Positions 49,104 to 57,876 of a stretch of DNA of 64,000 nucleotides are shown in pieces. The notes beneath the pieces are model-generated. The model saw only the letters and a program-made list of their open reading frames with translations. It ran no database searches and was not told the DNA's origin. A program made the position numbers and the translations under genes. Within the stretch, counting starts at the first letter, position 1. Every line of letters starts with the position of its first letter. Source of the DNA: Selenomonadales bacterium (lineage in GTDB: Bacteria > Bacillota > Negativicutes > Sporomusales > UBA7701); assembly GCA_029976065.1 (NCBI GenBank), contig JARKNV010000071.1, positions 1 to 64,000 of the forward strand, in the 5' to 3' direction.

Positions 49104-49873
49104 TGCTTCAGTCCCTTGCTTTCCTTGCCGGCGGCGATCAGCTGATTGAGCTTCGCCAGCGCCTGGGCAATGCCCCCCACCTCGTTGATGAGGCCCATTT
49201 CCACCGCGTCCCGGCCGACCACCGACGTGCCGATATCCCGCGACAACTCCCCGGTCTTGTACAGCAGCTCCTTCCACTTCTTCTCGCTGATCCGCGAATG
49301 GGATACGACGAACTTGTTGACCCGCTCCTGCATCTTCTCCAGGTAGTCGAACGAGCTCTGGGCGCCGATCACCAGGCCGGTCAGGCGGATGGGATGGATA
49401 GTCATCGTCGCGCTCTCGACGATGAACGAATAAGTCGCCGAGGTGGCGACCGGCACGCCGATGCTGTGGCCGCCGCCCAGCACGATGCTTACCGAAGGCT
49501 TTGGCAGGCTGGCGATCATCTCGGAAATCGCCAACCCGGCCTCCACATCGCCGCCGACGGTGTTCAGCAGCAGCAGCAGCCCCTCGATTTCGTTGTTCTG
49601 CGCAATCGCCACCAACTGCGGCATAATATGCTCGTACTTCGTCGTCTTGTTCTGCGGCGGCAGCACCATATGGCCTTCGACCTGGCCGATGATTGTCATG
49701 ACATGGATATTGGTCTTGGCGGTCGGCACCTCGGTGGCGCCCATTTCCTCGATATTTTCCGTCGTTGCGTTCTTTCTCGCCCGCCGCTGCTTGGGCTGCT
49801 CGGCCGGTCCCTGCGGATGCGGGTGCTCGGTTCCCGGCTGCGGCACAACGGGATTGTCGCTGTCAATCATCAT
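49100..49873 (-). CDS. tepA: ClpP-like serine protease TepA
   Basis: A 257-residue ClpP/crotonase-fold protein. A polar N-terminal tail (about 45 residues) precedes the fold. [21 protein letters not shown] and the nucleophile region [18 protein letters not shown] are clear, followed by MTIHPIRL. TepA of B. subtilis was reported to aid protein export and breaks down small spore proteins after germination. Two adjacent ATGs (49873, 49870) follow AGGAGG. It sits in the rnj-tepA-ylzJ-spoIIIE order. Confidence 0.93.
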   Translation of the reverse strand: MMIDSDNPVVPQPGTEHPHPQGPAEQPKQRRARKNATTENIEEMGATEVPTAKTNIHVMTIIGQVEGHMVLPPQNKTTKYEHIMPQLVAIAQNNEIEGLLLLLNTVGGDVEAGLAISEMIASLPKPSVSIVLGGGHSIGVPVATSATYSFIVESATMTIHPIRLTGLVIGAQSSFDYLEKMQERVNKFVVSHSRISEKKWKELLYKTGELSRDIGTSVVGRDAVEMGLINEVGGIAQALAKLNQLIAAGKESKGLKQ

Positions 49874-49944
49874 ATTACCTCCTGTTCCTCTGTCACCAAT
49901 AGTATGGAGGCACAAGGAGCAAATAATACAATAGATGCAAACGC

Positions 49945-49977
49945 TAAAAAGCGGCCAACCCATACGGTTGGCCGCTT
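49945..49977 (-). terminator. rnj terminator
   Basis: Stem AAGCGGCCAAC (49949-49959) / GTTGGCCGCTT (49967-49977), 7-nt loop; the minus strand continues TTTAGCG. Confidence 0.85.
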
Positions 49978-49988
49978 CGCTGCGATAT

Positions 49989-51647
49989 TTATACCTCCAT
50001 GATGATCGGCAGAATCATCGGACGGCGTCTGGTCCGCTCGTACAGGAACTTGCCCAGAGCGTCGCGGACACCGGCCTTGATCGTCGCCCACTCGGTAACA
50101 CTGCCGTTCTCGAACTTCTCCAGCGCCTGCTTGACCTTTTCGCGGGCCTCGTCCATAAGCTGCTCCGACTCGCGGACATACACGAAGCCGCGGGAAACGA
50201 TGTCCGGACCGGCCACCACGCAAGCCCGCTGCTTGTCCATCGTGACCACGACGATCAGAATGCCGTCCTGGGAAAGCTGCCGCCGGTCGCGAAGGACGAT
50301 GTTGCCCACATCCCCCACCCCGAGGCCGTCGACAAGCACCTTGCCGGCGGTTACCTTGCCGGTCATGGCCCCCTTCTCGGCGGTGAACTCGAGCACATGG
50401 CCATTTTCGGCCACGAAAATGTTCTCCCGCGGCATGCCGAGCTCGTTGGCCAGCCGGGCATGCTTCACGAGATGACGGAATTCGCCGTGAACGGGGATGA
50501 AAAACTTGGGCCTCACCAGGTTGTGCATCAGTTTCAGCTCTTCCTGGCTGGCGTGGCCGGAAACATGGATGCCGGACGCCGATTCGTAAATGACGTCCGC
50601 GCCCTGCCTGAGCAGGTAGTCGATCGTCCGCGAGACCATCTTCTCGTTGCCGGGAATGGGCGTCGCCGAAATAATGATCGTATCGCCGGGCACGATATCG
50701 ACCTTCTTGTGGTCGGACATCGCCATGCGGCTGAGGGCGGACATCGGCTCGCCCTGACTGCCGGTCGTCATGATGACGATCTGCGACGCCGGGTAGTTGT
50801 TGATCTCGTCGACGTCGATGATAACCCCTTCCGGGGCCGTAAGATAGCCGAGCTCCAGGGCGATATTGGCCACATTGACCATGCTGCGCCCGAGGATGGC
50901 GACCTTGCGCTTGAACTTGCAGGCGGTGTCGATCGCCTGCTGGATGCGGTGGACGTTCGAAGAGAATGTGGCGATGATGATCCGCTCGCGCGCCTTGCGG
51001 AAAGCGTCATCGAACGTCGCCCCCACCATGCGCTCGCTGGCCGTGTAGCCCGGCCGCTCCGCGTTGGTGCTGTCGGCCAGCATCACAAGCACGCCCTGAT
51101 CGCCGAGCTCGGCGAAACGGTGGAAATCGGTCACGCGGTTATCGACCGGCGTCTGGTCGAGCTTGAAATCGCCCGTATGGACGACGGTGCCGACCGGCGT
51201 CTTGACCGACAGCGCCACCGAATCCGGGATGCTGTGGCTCACCTTGATGAAGCCCACCTTGAATACCCCGGCCTGGATCTGGTCGCCCGGCTTCACCGCC
51301 ACGAGGGAGCTGTCGGAAACGCCATTCTCCTTCAGCCGGCCCTCCAGAATGCCCAGCGTAAGGCGGGTGCCGTACACCGGCAGGCTGAGCTGCTTGAGGA
51401 CGTACGGCAGCGCGCCGATATGGTCCTCGTGGCCATGGGTCAAAAAGATGGCCTTGACCATGTCCCGGTTTTCGAGGAGATAGGAAATATCGGGGATGAC
51501 AAGGTCGATGCCGAGCATGTCATCCTCGGGGAAGGCCAGACCGGAGTCAATGACGATCATCTCGTTTCCGTACCGGATAACCGTCATGTTCTTGCCGATC
51601 TCCCCCAGACCTCCCAGGGGAATTATTTGCAGTTTTCCCTTAGACAA
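49989..51647 (-). CDS. rnj: ribonuclease J
   Basis: A roughly 552-residue metallo-beta-lactamase/beta-CASP ribonuclease with 5'-3' exonuclease activity. Motifs: [72 protein letters not shown] and PVHGEFRHL; the C-terminal dimerisation domain is present. A GTG at 51659 abuts the ribosome site, so the TTG at 51647, eight bases from GGAGGTG, is preferred. Position after dapA matches rnjB of B. subtilis; only one rnj is in this window. Confidence 0.95.
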   Translation of the reverse strand: MSKGKLQIIPLGGLGEIGKNMTVIRYGNEMIVIDSGLAFPEDDMLGIDLVIPDISYLLENRDMVKAIFLTHGHEDHIGALPYVLKQLSLPVYGTRLTLGILEGRLKENGVSDSSLVAVKPGDQIQAGVFKVGFIKVSHSIPDSVALSVKTPVGTVVHTGDFKLDQTPVDNRVTDFHRFAELGDQGVLVMLADSTNAERPGYTASERMVGATFDDAFRKARERIIIATFSSNVHRIQQAIDTACKFKRKVAILGRSMVNVANIALELGYLTAPEGVIIDVDEINNYPASQIVIMTTGSQGEPMSALSRMAMSDHKKVDIVPGDTIIISATPIPGNEKMVSRTIDYLLRQGADVIYESASGIHVSGHASQEELKLMHNLVRPKFFIPVHGEFRHLVKHARLANELGMPRENIFVAENGHVLEFTAEKGAMTGKVTAGKVLVDGLGVGDVGNIVLRDRRQLSQDGILIVVVTMDKQRACVVAGPDIVSRGFVYVRESEQLMDEAREKVKQALEKFENGSVTEWATIKAGVRDALGKFLYERTRRRPMILPIIMEV

Positions 51648-51761
51648 AAAAGAAAACACCTCCGAGCCGGCCCGGGGCCGGCAAATTAAGTCGTGTTATG
51701 GGATTAGCCGCGCTACACAAAAAAAAGAAACTATTCGACCGCTCCGTACACTTCAAAATAT

Positions 51762-51790
51762 ATTATAGCCTACTTGGCGCCGCAGAGCAA
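51762..51790 (-). promoter_or_regulatory. sigma-A promoter of rnj
   Basis: -35 TTGCTC (51790-51785), 17-bp spacer, -10 TATAAT (51767-51762). The leader is about 110 nt with a GC-rich hairpin (GGCCCCGGGCCGGC near 51663-51676). Confidence 0.7.
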
Positions 51791-51846
51791 GGAACTTCTT
51801 GGCTTACAAGGCTATTATGCGCATATTGGCCGCTAAATAACGGAAA

Positions 51847-51869
51847 GGCCCGCTTCCGAAAAGCGGGCC
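51847..51869 (-). terminator. dapA terminator
   Basis: Stem GGCCCGCTT (51847-51855) / AAGCGGGCC (51861-51869), loop CCGAA; minus-strand tail TTTCCG is short. Confidence 0.7.
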
Positions 51870-51876
51870 GCTGCCG

Positions 51877-52758
51877 TCAAAGAGCGCCGATATCCTGCAT
51901 GACCTTCCTGATCTGCTCCGTTTCGGCCGCCGTAGCGGCGATAAGCGGCTGGCGCAGGGGGCCGCCGTTCAGACCGGCGAGATCGACCGCCATCTTGATC
52001 GGGATAGGATTGGTGGTGATGAAAATCACCTTGAAAAACGGCATCAGCTCCAGGTGAATATCACGGGCGGTGGCGACGTCACCGGCGAAAAAGGCGGTGA
52101 ACATATCCTGCATGCGCTTGGCGACGATATGTCCGGCCACGCTCACCACACCGACGCCGCCCACCGCCAGGATCGGCAGCGTCAGGCTGTCGTCGCCGCT
52201 GTAAACCAGGAAATCCTTCGGCACGGCGCGAACGATCTCCGACACCTGATCGAGATTGCCGCTCGACTCCTTGACGGCCACGATATTCTTGATCTGCGCC
52301 AGACGGGCGATCGTCGCCGGCAGGATGTTGGACGCGGTGCGCCCGGGGACGTTGTAAACGATGAGCGGCAGGCCGGTGTTGTCGGCGATCGCCTTGAAAT
52401 GCTGGTAGAAGCCTTCCTGGGGCGGCTTGTTGTAATACGGACCGACGACCAGCGAGCCGTGGACGCCGAGTTTCTCCGCCTCCTGGGTCAGCGCGATCGA
52501 AGCGCGGGTATCGTTCGACCCGGTGCCGGCGATCACGGTGGCCTGATCGCCCACCGCATCGAGCACGGCCGAAAATAGCTTCAGCTTCTCCTCTTTGCTC
52601 AGCGTGGCCGCCTCGCCGGTGCTGCCGGCGACCACTAGCCCGTCATTGCCGTTCTGAACGAGATGTCTGGCGAGGTTGGCGGCCGCCTGATAATTTACGC
52701 TGAAATCATCGTTGAACGGCGTCACCATCGCGGTAAGAATACGACCGAAACTTTTCAC
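51877..52758 (-). CDS. dapA: 4-hydroxy-tetrahydrodipicolinate synthase
   Basis: A 293-residue TIM-barrel aldolase joining pyruvate and aspartate semialdehyde, the first lysine/DAP-specific step. The Schiff-base Lys is in IVAVKESSGNLDQ, the Tyr motif is VYNVPGRT, and GSTGEAATL holds the pyruvate-binding Thr. Length is usual. Last gene of the dapB-asd-dapG-dapA operon, with 46 bp after dapG. Supplies DAP for peptidoglycan and, in spores, the precursor of dipicolinate. Confidence 0.97.
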   Translation of the reverse strand: MKSFGRILTAMVTPFNDDFSVNYQAAANLARHLVQNGNDGLVVAGSTGEAATLSKEEKLKLFSAVLDAVGDQATVIAGTGSNDTRASIALTQEAEKLGVHGSLVVGPYYNKPPQEGFYQHFKAIADNTGLPLIVYNVPGRTASNILPATIARLAQIKNIVAVKESSGNLDQVSEIVRAVPKDFLVYSGDDSLTLPILAVGGVGVVSVAGHIVAKRMQDMFTAFFAGDVATARDIHLELMPFFKVIFITTNPIPIKMAVDLAGLNGGPLRQPLIAATAAETEQIRKVMQDIGAL

Positions 52759-52804
52759 TTATCCTCTCCCCTTTCAGCGTGGACGCTCTATGGGCCCTGG
52801 CCCG

Positions 52805-54025
52805 TTAATCCGCCAGGCCGAACTGTTCGTGGAGAGCTTTCACGGCCTTCTCCACATCCGGCCTTTTCACAAGCACGGAAATCGACGTATGGGAATCGAC
52901 GGTCTGCAGGATGGGGATATTGTGCAGCGACAGCGCCTCGACGAAATTGGCCATCACCCCCGGCACCTCATGGATTCCCCCGCCCACCACCGACACCTTC
53001 GCGCAGTCGTGGCGCGCCTCGGCCTTATAGCCGAGCTTCTGCAGCCGCGCGGCCGCCTTGTCGGCCACATCCTCGGCCACAGTGAACATCACCTGCCCCG
53101 GGTGGACGTTTATCAGATCGACGCTGATCCTGTTGTCGGCCAGCGCGCGGAAAATCTTGTGGCTTTCCGCCGGGGTCGCGTCCGGGTCGAGCGCGACCCG
53201 GAGCTGGACGATGTTCGGCAGATAAGTGACCCCGGTGGCGATCCGGTCGGTCACGACGTTCCTCTCCGGGCCCTCCTTGGAAATGTTGGTGATCAGCGTC
53301 CCCGGGGCGTCGGAAAACGTCGACTTCACCACCAGGGGGATATTCTTCTGCATCGCGATCTCGACCGCGCGCGGATGGATGACCTTCGCGCCCTGGTGGG
53401 CCAGCTGGGCCACCTCGTTATAGCTGATGATATCGAGAATCCTCGCCGTCGGCACGATACGCGGATCGGCGGTCATGATGCCGTCCACGTCGGTATAAAT
53501 CTCCACCATCTCGGCCCCGAGCGCCGCGCCGAGAACGGCGGCCGTAGTGTCGCTGCCGCCGCGGCCGAGGGTCGTCAGCTCGCCGTCGGCCGTGACGCCC
53601 TGGAACCCGCACACCACCGGAATCTTGCCCATCTTGAGCAGATTCATGATCCGCGACGGGTCGACCTTCAGCACCCGGGCATTGTTGAAATTAGCGTCGG
53701 TGGTGATGCCCGCCTGCCCGCCGGTCAGCATCACGGCGTCGAGGTCGGCGGCCTGCAGCACCCCGGACATAACCACGGCCGAGATCATCTCGCCGCAGTA
53801 CATCATATGGTCAAGCTCGCGGGCGGCAATCCCGCGGAAAGCGGTCCTGGCCAGGTCGAGAAGGGTATCGGTGGCGTACGCGTCGCCCCGCCGCCCCATC
53901 GCCGACACCACAACCACCGGCGTATACCCCTGGTCGCGGGCCTGGCTGATTTTGCCGACCACCATCGCCCGCACCTCGGGCGAAGCCACCGAAGTGCCGC
54001 CGAATTTCTGGACAATGATACGCAT
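52805..54025 (-). CDS. dapG: aspartate kinase (DapG type)
   Basis: A 406-residue aspartokinase, first enzyme of the aspartate family pathway. The kinase domain opens IIVQKFGGTSVASPE and has TLGRGGSDTTA. Two ACT domains lie at about 265-400, with SVVGGGIHEVPG and ILQTVDSHTSISVLV. Length matches the alpha-subunit type regulated by DAP (DapG) or lysine (LysC); the operon with asd and dapA favours dapG. ATG at 54025 after GAGGTG. Confidence 0.94.
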   Translation of the reverse strand: MRIIVQKFGGTSVASPEVRAMVVGKISQARDQGYTPVVVVSAMGRRGDAYATDTLLDLARTAFRGIAARELDHMMYCGEMISAVVMSGVLQAADLDAVMLTGGQAGITTDANFNNARVLKVDPSRIMNLLKMGKIPVVCGFQGVTADGELTTLGRGGSDTTAAVLGAALGAEMVEIYTDVDGIMTADPRIVPTARILDIISYNEVAQLAHQGAKVIHPRAVEIAMQKNIPLVVKSTFSDAPGTLITNISKEGPERNVVTDRIATGVTYLPNIVQLRVALDPDATPAESHKIFRALADNRISVDLINVHPGQVMFTVAEDVADKAAARLQKLGYKAEARHDCAKVSVVGGGIHEVPGVMANFVEALSLHNIPILQTVDSHTSISVLVKRPDVEKAVKALHEQFGLAD

Positions 54026-54034
54026 GCTCACACC

Positions 54035-55066
54035 TCAAATTTGCTTATGTTCGATCATATACTCGGCGATCTGCAGGGCATTGAGCGCCGCGCCCTTGCG
54101 GATCTGGTCGCCCACCACCCACAGATTGAGGCCGTGGGCCACCGTCTTATCCTCGCGGATGCGGCCGACGAAGACCTCGTCCCGCCCGGACGTGAACAGC
54201 GGCATCGGGTAAACCTGCTTCGACGGGTCGTCCTCGACGATGACACCGGGAAAAGCGGCCAGGAGTTTTTTCGCATCCTCGACCGCCAGCGGCCCGTCCA
54301 GCTCGATATTCACCGACTCCGAATGGCTGCGGTAAACCGGGACGCGGACAGTCGTCGCCGTTATGGCGATCGACGGATCGCCGAGAATCTTCTGCGTCTC
54401 CTGCACCATCTTCAGCTCTTCCTTGCTGTAGCCGTCGTCGAGGAAAACATCGACCTGCGGCAGCAGATTGAAAGCGATCTGATAATGGGCGGGCAGGCTG
54501 GCGCTGGGAAGAATCCTCGCCTCGGCGGTCTCATTGTTCGCGACCGCCTTCACCTGGTTGGTCAGCTCGTCGATCGCCTCCTTGCCGGCGCCGGAAACCG
54601 CCTGGTAGGTGGACACCACCACCCGTTTGATCTTCACCGCGTCGTAAATCGGCTTGAGCGCCATGACCATAATGATCGTCGAGCAGTTGGGATTGGCGAT
54701 GATGCCCTTATGGCCACTGATCGCCTCCGGGTTGACCTCCGGCACGACCAGCGGCACCGCCGGGTCCATCCGGAACGCGCTCGAATTGTCGATAACCACC
54801 GCGCCGTGCTTCACCGCCGCCGGCGCGAACGTCTTGCTGGCCGAGCCGCCGGCGAACAGGGCGATCTCCACCCCTTTGAAAGAATCGGCGGTTGCCTCCT
54901 CCACCGTATACTCCCGGCCCATAAACTCGATCTTCCTGCCGGCGGAGCGCTCCGACGCCAGCAGCTTCAGGTTCTGGAACGGAAAATTGCGCTCGGCGAT
55001 GAGCTGCAGGAATTCCTGGCCGACCGCGCCGGTGGCGCCGAGGATGGCCGTGTTGTATTTGCGCAT
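54035..55066 (-). CDS. asd: aspartate-semialdehyde dehydrogenase
   Basis: A 343-residue NADPH enzyme making aspartate semialdehyde from aspartyl phosphate. It has the nucleotide loop ILGATGAVGQEF, SERSAGRKI, catalytic Cys in ANPNCSTI and the active-site His in RVPVYRSHSESVN. ATG at 55066 after GGAGG; the frame continues upstream into dapB but those codons are not part of the protein. Sits between dapB and dapG in one operon. Confidence 0.97.
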   Translation of the reverse strand: MRKYNTAILGATGAVGQEFLQLIAERNFPFQNLKLLASERSAGRKIEFMGREYTVEEATADSFKGVEIALFAGGSASKTFAPAAVKHGAVVIDNSSAFRMDPAVPLVVPEVNPEAISGHKGIIANPNCSTIIMVMALKPIYDAVKIKRVVVSTYQAVSGAGKEAIDELTNQVKAVANNETAEARILPSASLPAHYQIAFNLLPQVDVFLDDGYSKEELKMVQETQKILGDPSIAITATTVRVPVYRSHSESVNIELDGPLAVEDAKKLLAAFPGVIVEDDPSKQVYPMPLFTSGRDEVFVGRIREDKTVAHGLNLWVVGDQIRKGAALNALQIAEYMIEHKQI

Positions 55067-55089
55067 GATATCTGCCTCCGTATGAATGC

Positions 55090-55884
55090 TTATGACATTA
55101 TATTTTCGAGCCCGTAGACAAGTCCGTCGACAGTCAGCACCTTTTTGCAGGCCAGCAGCACGCCGGGCATGAAAGACTCGCGGGAAATGGAATCGTGGCG
55201 GATGGTCAGCGTCTGGCCGAGGCCGCCGAAAAGCACCTCCTGGTGGGCGACCATGCCGGGCAGGCGCACGCTGTGCAGGCGGATGCCGGCGTATTCGGCG
55301 CCCCGCGCCCCGGCCAGCTTCTCCACCTCGTTGGGGTGGCCCTGCTTCAGCGTTCCCCGCTGGGCGGCGATGAGCTCGGCGGTGCGAATGGCCGTGCCCG
55401 ACGGAGCGTCCAGCTTCTGGTCGTGATGAAGCTCGGTAATCTCCACATGGGGGAAATACTTCGCGGCGGTAACCGCCAACTGCATCATCAGCACCGCGCC
55501 CACCGAGAAATTCGGCGCGACGATCGCATTGCCGCGGTGTTTCTTGCACAACCCGCGCACCTCGTTGATATCGGCGGCCGAAATGCCGGTAGTGCCGACA
55601 ACCGGGCAAACGCCGCTGGCAATCGCCGTGCGGATATTGCCCATCACCGCCTCGGGGGCCGTGAAATCAACCATCACCTGCGGTTTGGTCTCGCTGATCA
55701 CCGTCGCCAGATCGTTGCCCACAACCACGCCCATCTTGCCATCGCCGATAAGCTCGCCCACATCGGCGAAATCAGAATTGGTATCCACGGCGCCAACGAC
55801 GCTCAGCTGTTCGTCCTTATGTACGGCCCTGAGCACTTCACGGCCCATTTTGCCGTACGCGCCGCATACCATAACTCTTATCAT
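55090..55884 (-). CDS. dapB: 4-hydroxy-tetrahydrodipicolinate reductase
   Basis: A 264-residue NAD(P)H reductase, second lysine-branch step. It has the nucleotide loop CGAYGKMGREV, DFTAPEAV and the substrate signature ELHHDQKLDAPSGTA. It is the first gene of the operon. GGGAGGTGA upstream of ATG is directly below the terminator of a lysine riboswitch, so the entire dapB-asd-dapG-dapA set should fall when lysine is plentiful. Confidence 0.97.
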   Translation of the reverse strand: MIRVMVCGAYGKMGREVLRAVHKDEQLSVVGAVDTNSDFADVGELIGDGKMGVVVGNDLATVISETKPQVMVDFTAPEAVMGNIRTAIASGVCPVVGTTGISAADINEVRGLCKKHRGNAIVAPNFSVGAVLMMQLAVTAAKYFPHVEITELHHDQKLDAPSGTAIRTAELIAAQRGTLKQGHPNEVEKLAGARGAEYAGIRLHSVRLPGMVAHQEVLFGGLGQTLTIRHDSISRESFMPGVLLACKKVLTVDGLVYGLENIMS

Positions 55885-55904
55885 TGTGTCTCACCTCCCG
55901 AAAA

Positions 55905-56180
55905 ATATGAGCAGCCGGCGAGCATATCTCTCACCGGCTGTCGCAATGTACGGCAGCAACATAGGAAAAAGGAAAACTGGCCATGTTTTCAACATTTCCT
56001 ATGAGAGATAGCGCTCCACCAAAGCCCGCTTTGGCGACAGTTTTGCACCTGTTCGATGCAATCCCAGTGGAAAAGCATGGCTGCTTTTGCCACTTCGGCG
56101 GACAACCCTTTTCTTTCAGATCATCGACACCACTCTACCCTGAAAGTACTCTTGTTGCCCGCGCCTCTAACTCCCTGCGC
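55905..56180 (-). promoter_or_regulatory. lysine riboswitch (L-box) of the dapB operon
   Basis: Minus-strand leader with the L-box landmarks in order: GTTAGAGGCGCG (near 56173), AGAGTAC, GTGTCGATGAT, GAAAGAAAAGGGTTG, CCGCCGAAGTGG, ACTGGGATTGCATCGAAC and AAACTGTCGCC (near 56034). The expression platform ends in a terminator, stem 55913-55922 / 55930-55939 followed by ATATTTTTC. TATCTCTCA (56011-56003) can pair with TGAGAGATA in the terminator 5' arm, a plausible antiterminator. Confidence 0.93.
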
Positions 56181-56205
56181 AGGAATCTATTTATTTTACG
56201 TACAT

Positions 56206-56233
56206 TGTATAATAATGGTTCCAGCGATGTCAA
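56206..56233 (-). promoter_or_regulatory. promoter of the dapB operon leader
   Basis: -35 TTGACA (56233-56228), 16-bp spacer, -10 TATACA (56211-56206), about 25 bp upstream of the riboswitch aptamer. Confidence 0.78.
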
Positions 56234-56293
56234 CGCTTTTGAAAAAAACTTTCCCGGCCGCCGAGAAGGCCTTTGGTCCTCTGCATGAAAGCG

Positions 56294-56322
56294 GTGCGGC
56301 GCGGCAACGAGCCGCACCGCAC
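56294..56322 (-). terminator. hairpin after the Gln-rich stress protein gene
   Basis: Stem GTGCGGCGCGGC (56294-56305) / GCCGCACCGCAC (56311-56322) with one mismatch, loop AACGA; minus-strand tail CGCTTTC. Confidence 0.65.
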
Positions 56323-56330
56323 CCTCTTCC

Positions 56331-56993
56331 CTATTGCTGCTGCCTGTTGCTGACGTTGTGGCTCTCCACGTCCTTGGCGCCGTTCTGGCGCAGGATCTGG
56401 GCCGCCTGGTTGACCTTCTGGCCGTCGGTATGCACGACGGCCAGGATGCCGCCCTCGGCCACCTCCTGCTCGTAGCGGCGGCTCACGTCCGCCGGGATGC
56501 CCCAGTCGATCAGCCCGCCGGCCACCCCGCCGGCCACGGCGCCGCCAAGCGCGGCCGCGATCGGGCCGGCCGCGACGATCGGCCCCACGCCCGGGATGGC
56601 CAGCGCCCCGGCGCCGAGGATGAGGCCGCCGATACCGCCGAGCGTGCCGCCGGTCAAAGCGCCGTCGGTGATATCGTCCTCGACATACTCGTCGCCCTGC
56701 TGCCTGCCGCCCTTCTTGGAAACGATGCTGATATCCTCGTTGGTGAAGCCCTGCTGGCGAAGCGCCTGGATAGCCTGCTCCGCCTGGTTTTTCGACGAGA
56801 ACACGCCGATAACCGCTTTGCTGGCCATGCCGCCGCCCTGCTGTTGCTGGTTCGCCGCCTGCTGGCCCATAGCCTGCTGGCCCGTCATCTGCTGGCTGCC
56901 GGCGGTGCCGGTCGTCATCCCGCTGGTATAGCCGCTCAGCACGGTCTGGTTGGAAGCTTGTCCCTGATTCTGGCTGGTGGTCTGATTGGGCAT
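56331..56993 (-). CDS. YflT-domain stress protein with Gln-rich N-terminus
   Basis: A 220-residue protein. The first 55 residues are Gln-, Ser- and Thr-rich. Residues 58-95 (SKAVIGVFSSKNQAEQAIQALRQQGF) form the start of a general-stress 17M/YflT-type alpha-beta domain, and VAEGGILAVVHTDGQKVNQAAQIL forms the end. Between them is a Gly/Ala-rich hydrophobic hairpin (GGTLGGIGGLILGAG; AALGGAVAGGVAGGLI) like those in glycine-zipper proteins, which may insert in a membrane. Function unknown. Good AGGAG site. Confidence 0.75.
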   Translation of the reverse strand: MPNQTTSQNQGQASNQTVLSGYTSGMTTGTAGSQQMTGQQAMGQQAANQQQQGGGMASKAVIGVFSSKNQAEQAIQALRQQGFTNEDISIVSKKGGRQQGDEYVEDDITDGALTGGTLGGIGGLILGAGALAIPGVGPIVAAGPIAAALGGAVAGGVAGGLIDWGIPADVSRRYEQEVAEGGILAVVHTDGQKVNQAAQILRQNGAKDVESHNVSNRQQQ

Positions 56994-57072
56994 CGAATAC
57001 TCCTCCTAACATAGAATGACCTTGCCTGACATTCGTTGCTAGTCTGCCCAAAATCAAGCCGCCTATACCGCC

Positions 57073-57357
57073 TCACTCGTCGCCGTCGCGCCCGAAAACG
57101 GGATACATCCGTTCATAAGCGTTGTTGAGGTCGACGATTACCACCTCGTCGCCGATTCGCCTGATGGTCTGCCAGGGCACGGTGTTGGTCCGCTCGCCGC
57201 CCATCAGCGCCGTCAAAACGCCTCGTTTCGGTAGCAGCAGGGCGCTTATCCGCCCCGTCCGCCCGTCGAACAGCAGGTCGCAGTCCTCGATATAGCCTAG
57301 CCGCGCCCCGTCGCCGAGATTGATCACTTCCTTGCCCGTGAAATCGCTCAGTCGCAT
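57073..57357 (-). CDS. YlmC/YmxH-family PRC-barrel protein
   Basis: A 94-residue single PRC-barrel protein of the YlmC/YmxH sporulation-associated family (MRLSDFTGKEVINLGDGARLG in part, DLLFDGRTGRISALLLP, NTVPWQTIRRIGDEVVIVDL in part). In B. subtilis ymxH lies between the M16 peptidase gene and the dap/spoVF operon, the same relative place as here. ATG at 57357 with AGGTGA that overlaps the upstream stop; a GTG at 57366 is the alternative. Function unknown. Confidence 0.85.
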   Translation of the reverse strand: MRLSDFTGKEVINLGDGARLGYIEDCDLLFDGRTGRISALLLPKRGVLTALMGGERTNTVPWQTIRRIGDEVVIVDLNNAYERMYPVFGRDGDE

Positions 57358-57366
57358 ATCCGTCAC

Positions 57367-57684
57367 CTACTTATGCATGAATTTCAGGTACAAACGATAG
57401 AAAAGCGGCTGGACAATCGCCAGGATGATCGCCGACACCGCCAGCGGATCGACGCCGACAGCCAGCAGCGACACCTTGTCCGGCATATCCAGCTTCAAAA
57501 AAGACGTCAGGGCGACGATTGCCAAATAAACGCCGCCGGCCGTCGCGACAAGCTCCTGCACCGCCATCGCCACCGGCGACGACTTCGTCTCCACCCCGGC
57601 CACGCTGTCGCGGTAATGGCGCACCCTGAGCCACAGGGACCATACGATCAGGGCGAAGAACACCAATAAAACGGCAACGACCAT
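57367..57684 (-). CDS. small membrane protein upstream of the ymxH-like gene
   Basis: A roughly 105-residue protein with three hydrophobic segments (VVAVLLVFFALIVWSLW; ELVATAGGVYLAIVALTSFL; SLLAVGVDPLAVSAIILAIVQPL). Not recognised; size and layout are like small holin or regulatory membrane proteins. Of three in-frame starts, the ATG at 57684 is best spaced from AGGAGG. It ends right before the ymxH-like start. Confidence 0.65.
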   Translation of the reverse strand: MVVAVLLVFFALIVWSLWLRVRHYRDSVAGVETKSSPVAMAVQELVATAGGVYLAIVALTSFLKLDMPDKVSLLAVGVDPLAVSAIILAIVQPLFYRLYLKFMHK

Positions 57685-57876
57685 CTCCATCCCTCCTGCC
57701 AACTCTTACCAAATTGCTATGCGCCGCGCCGCGTTAATATGCCTTGGCCGCCCGCGCCGGCAAAATTTATGCGCTTTCGTCCCGCCCGGCAGGAATCGGC
57801 GGCGGACCTGAGAATAAAAGCACTATAACCCCAGACCTTCAGCCTGCCACATCTTGCTTGCGACGGAGGAAACGCC

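Noticed and set aside
55067..55609. Long upstream extension of asd
   Set aside because: It lies inside dapB in another frame; ATG at 55066 with GGAGG begins the nucleotide-binding strand exactly as in other Asd proteins.
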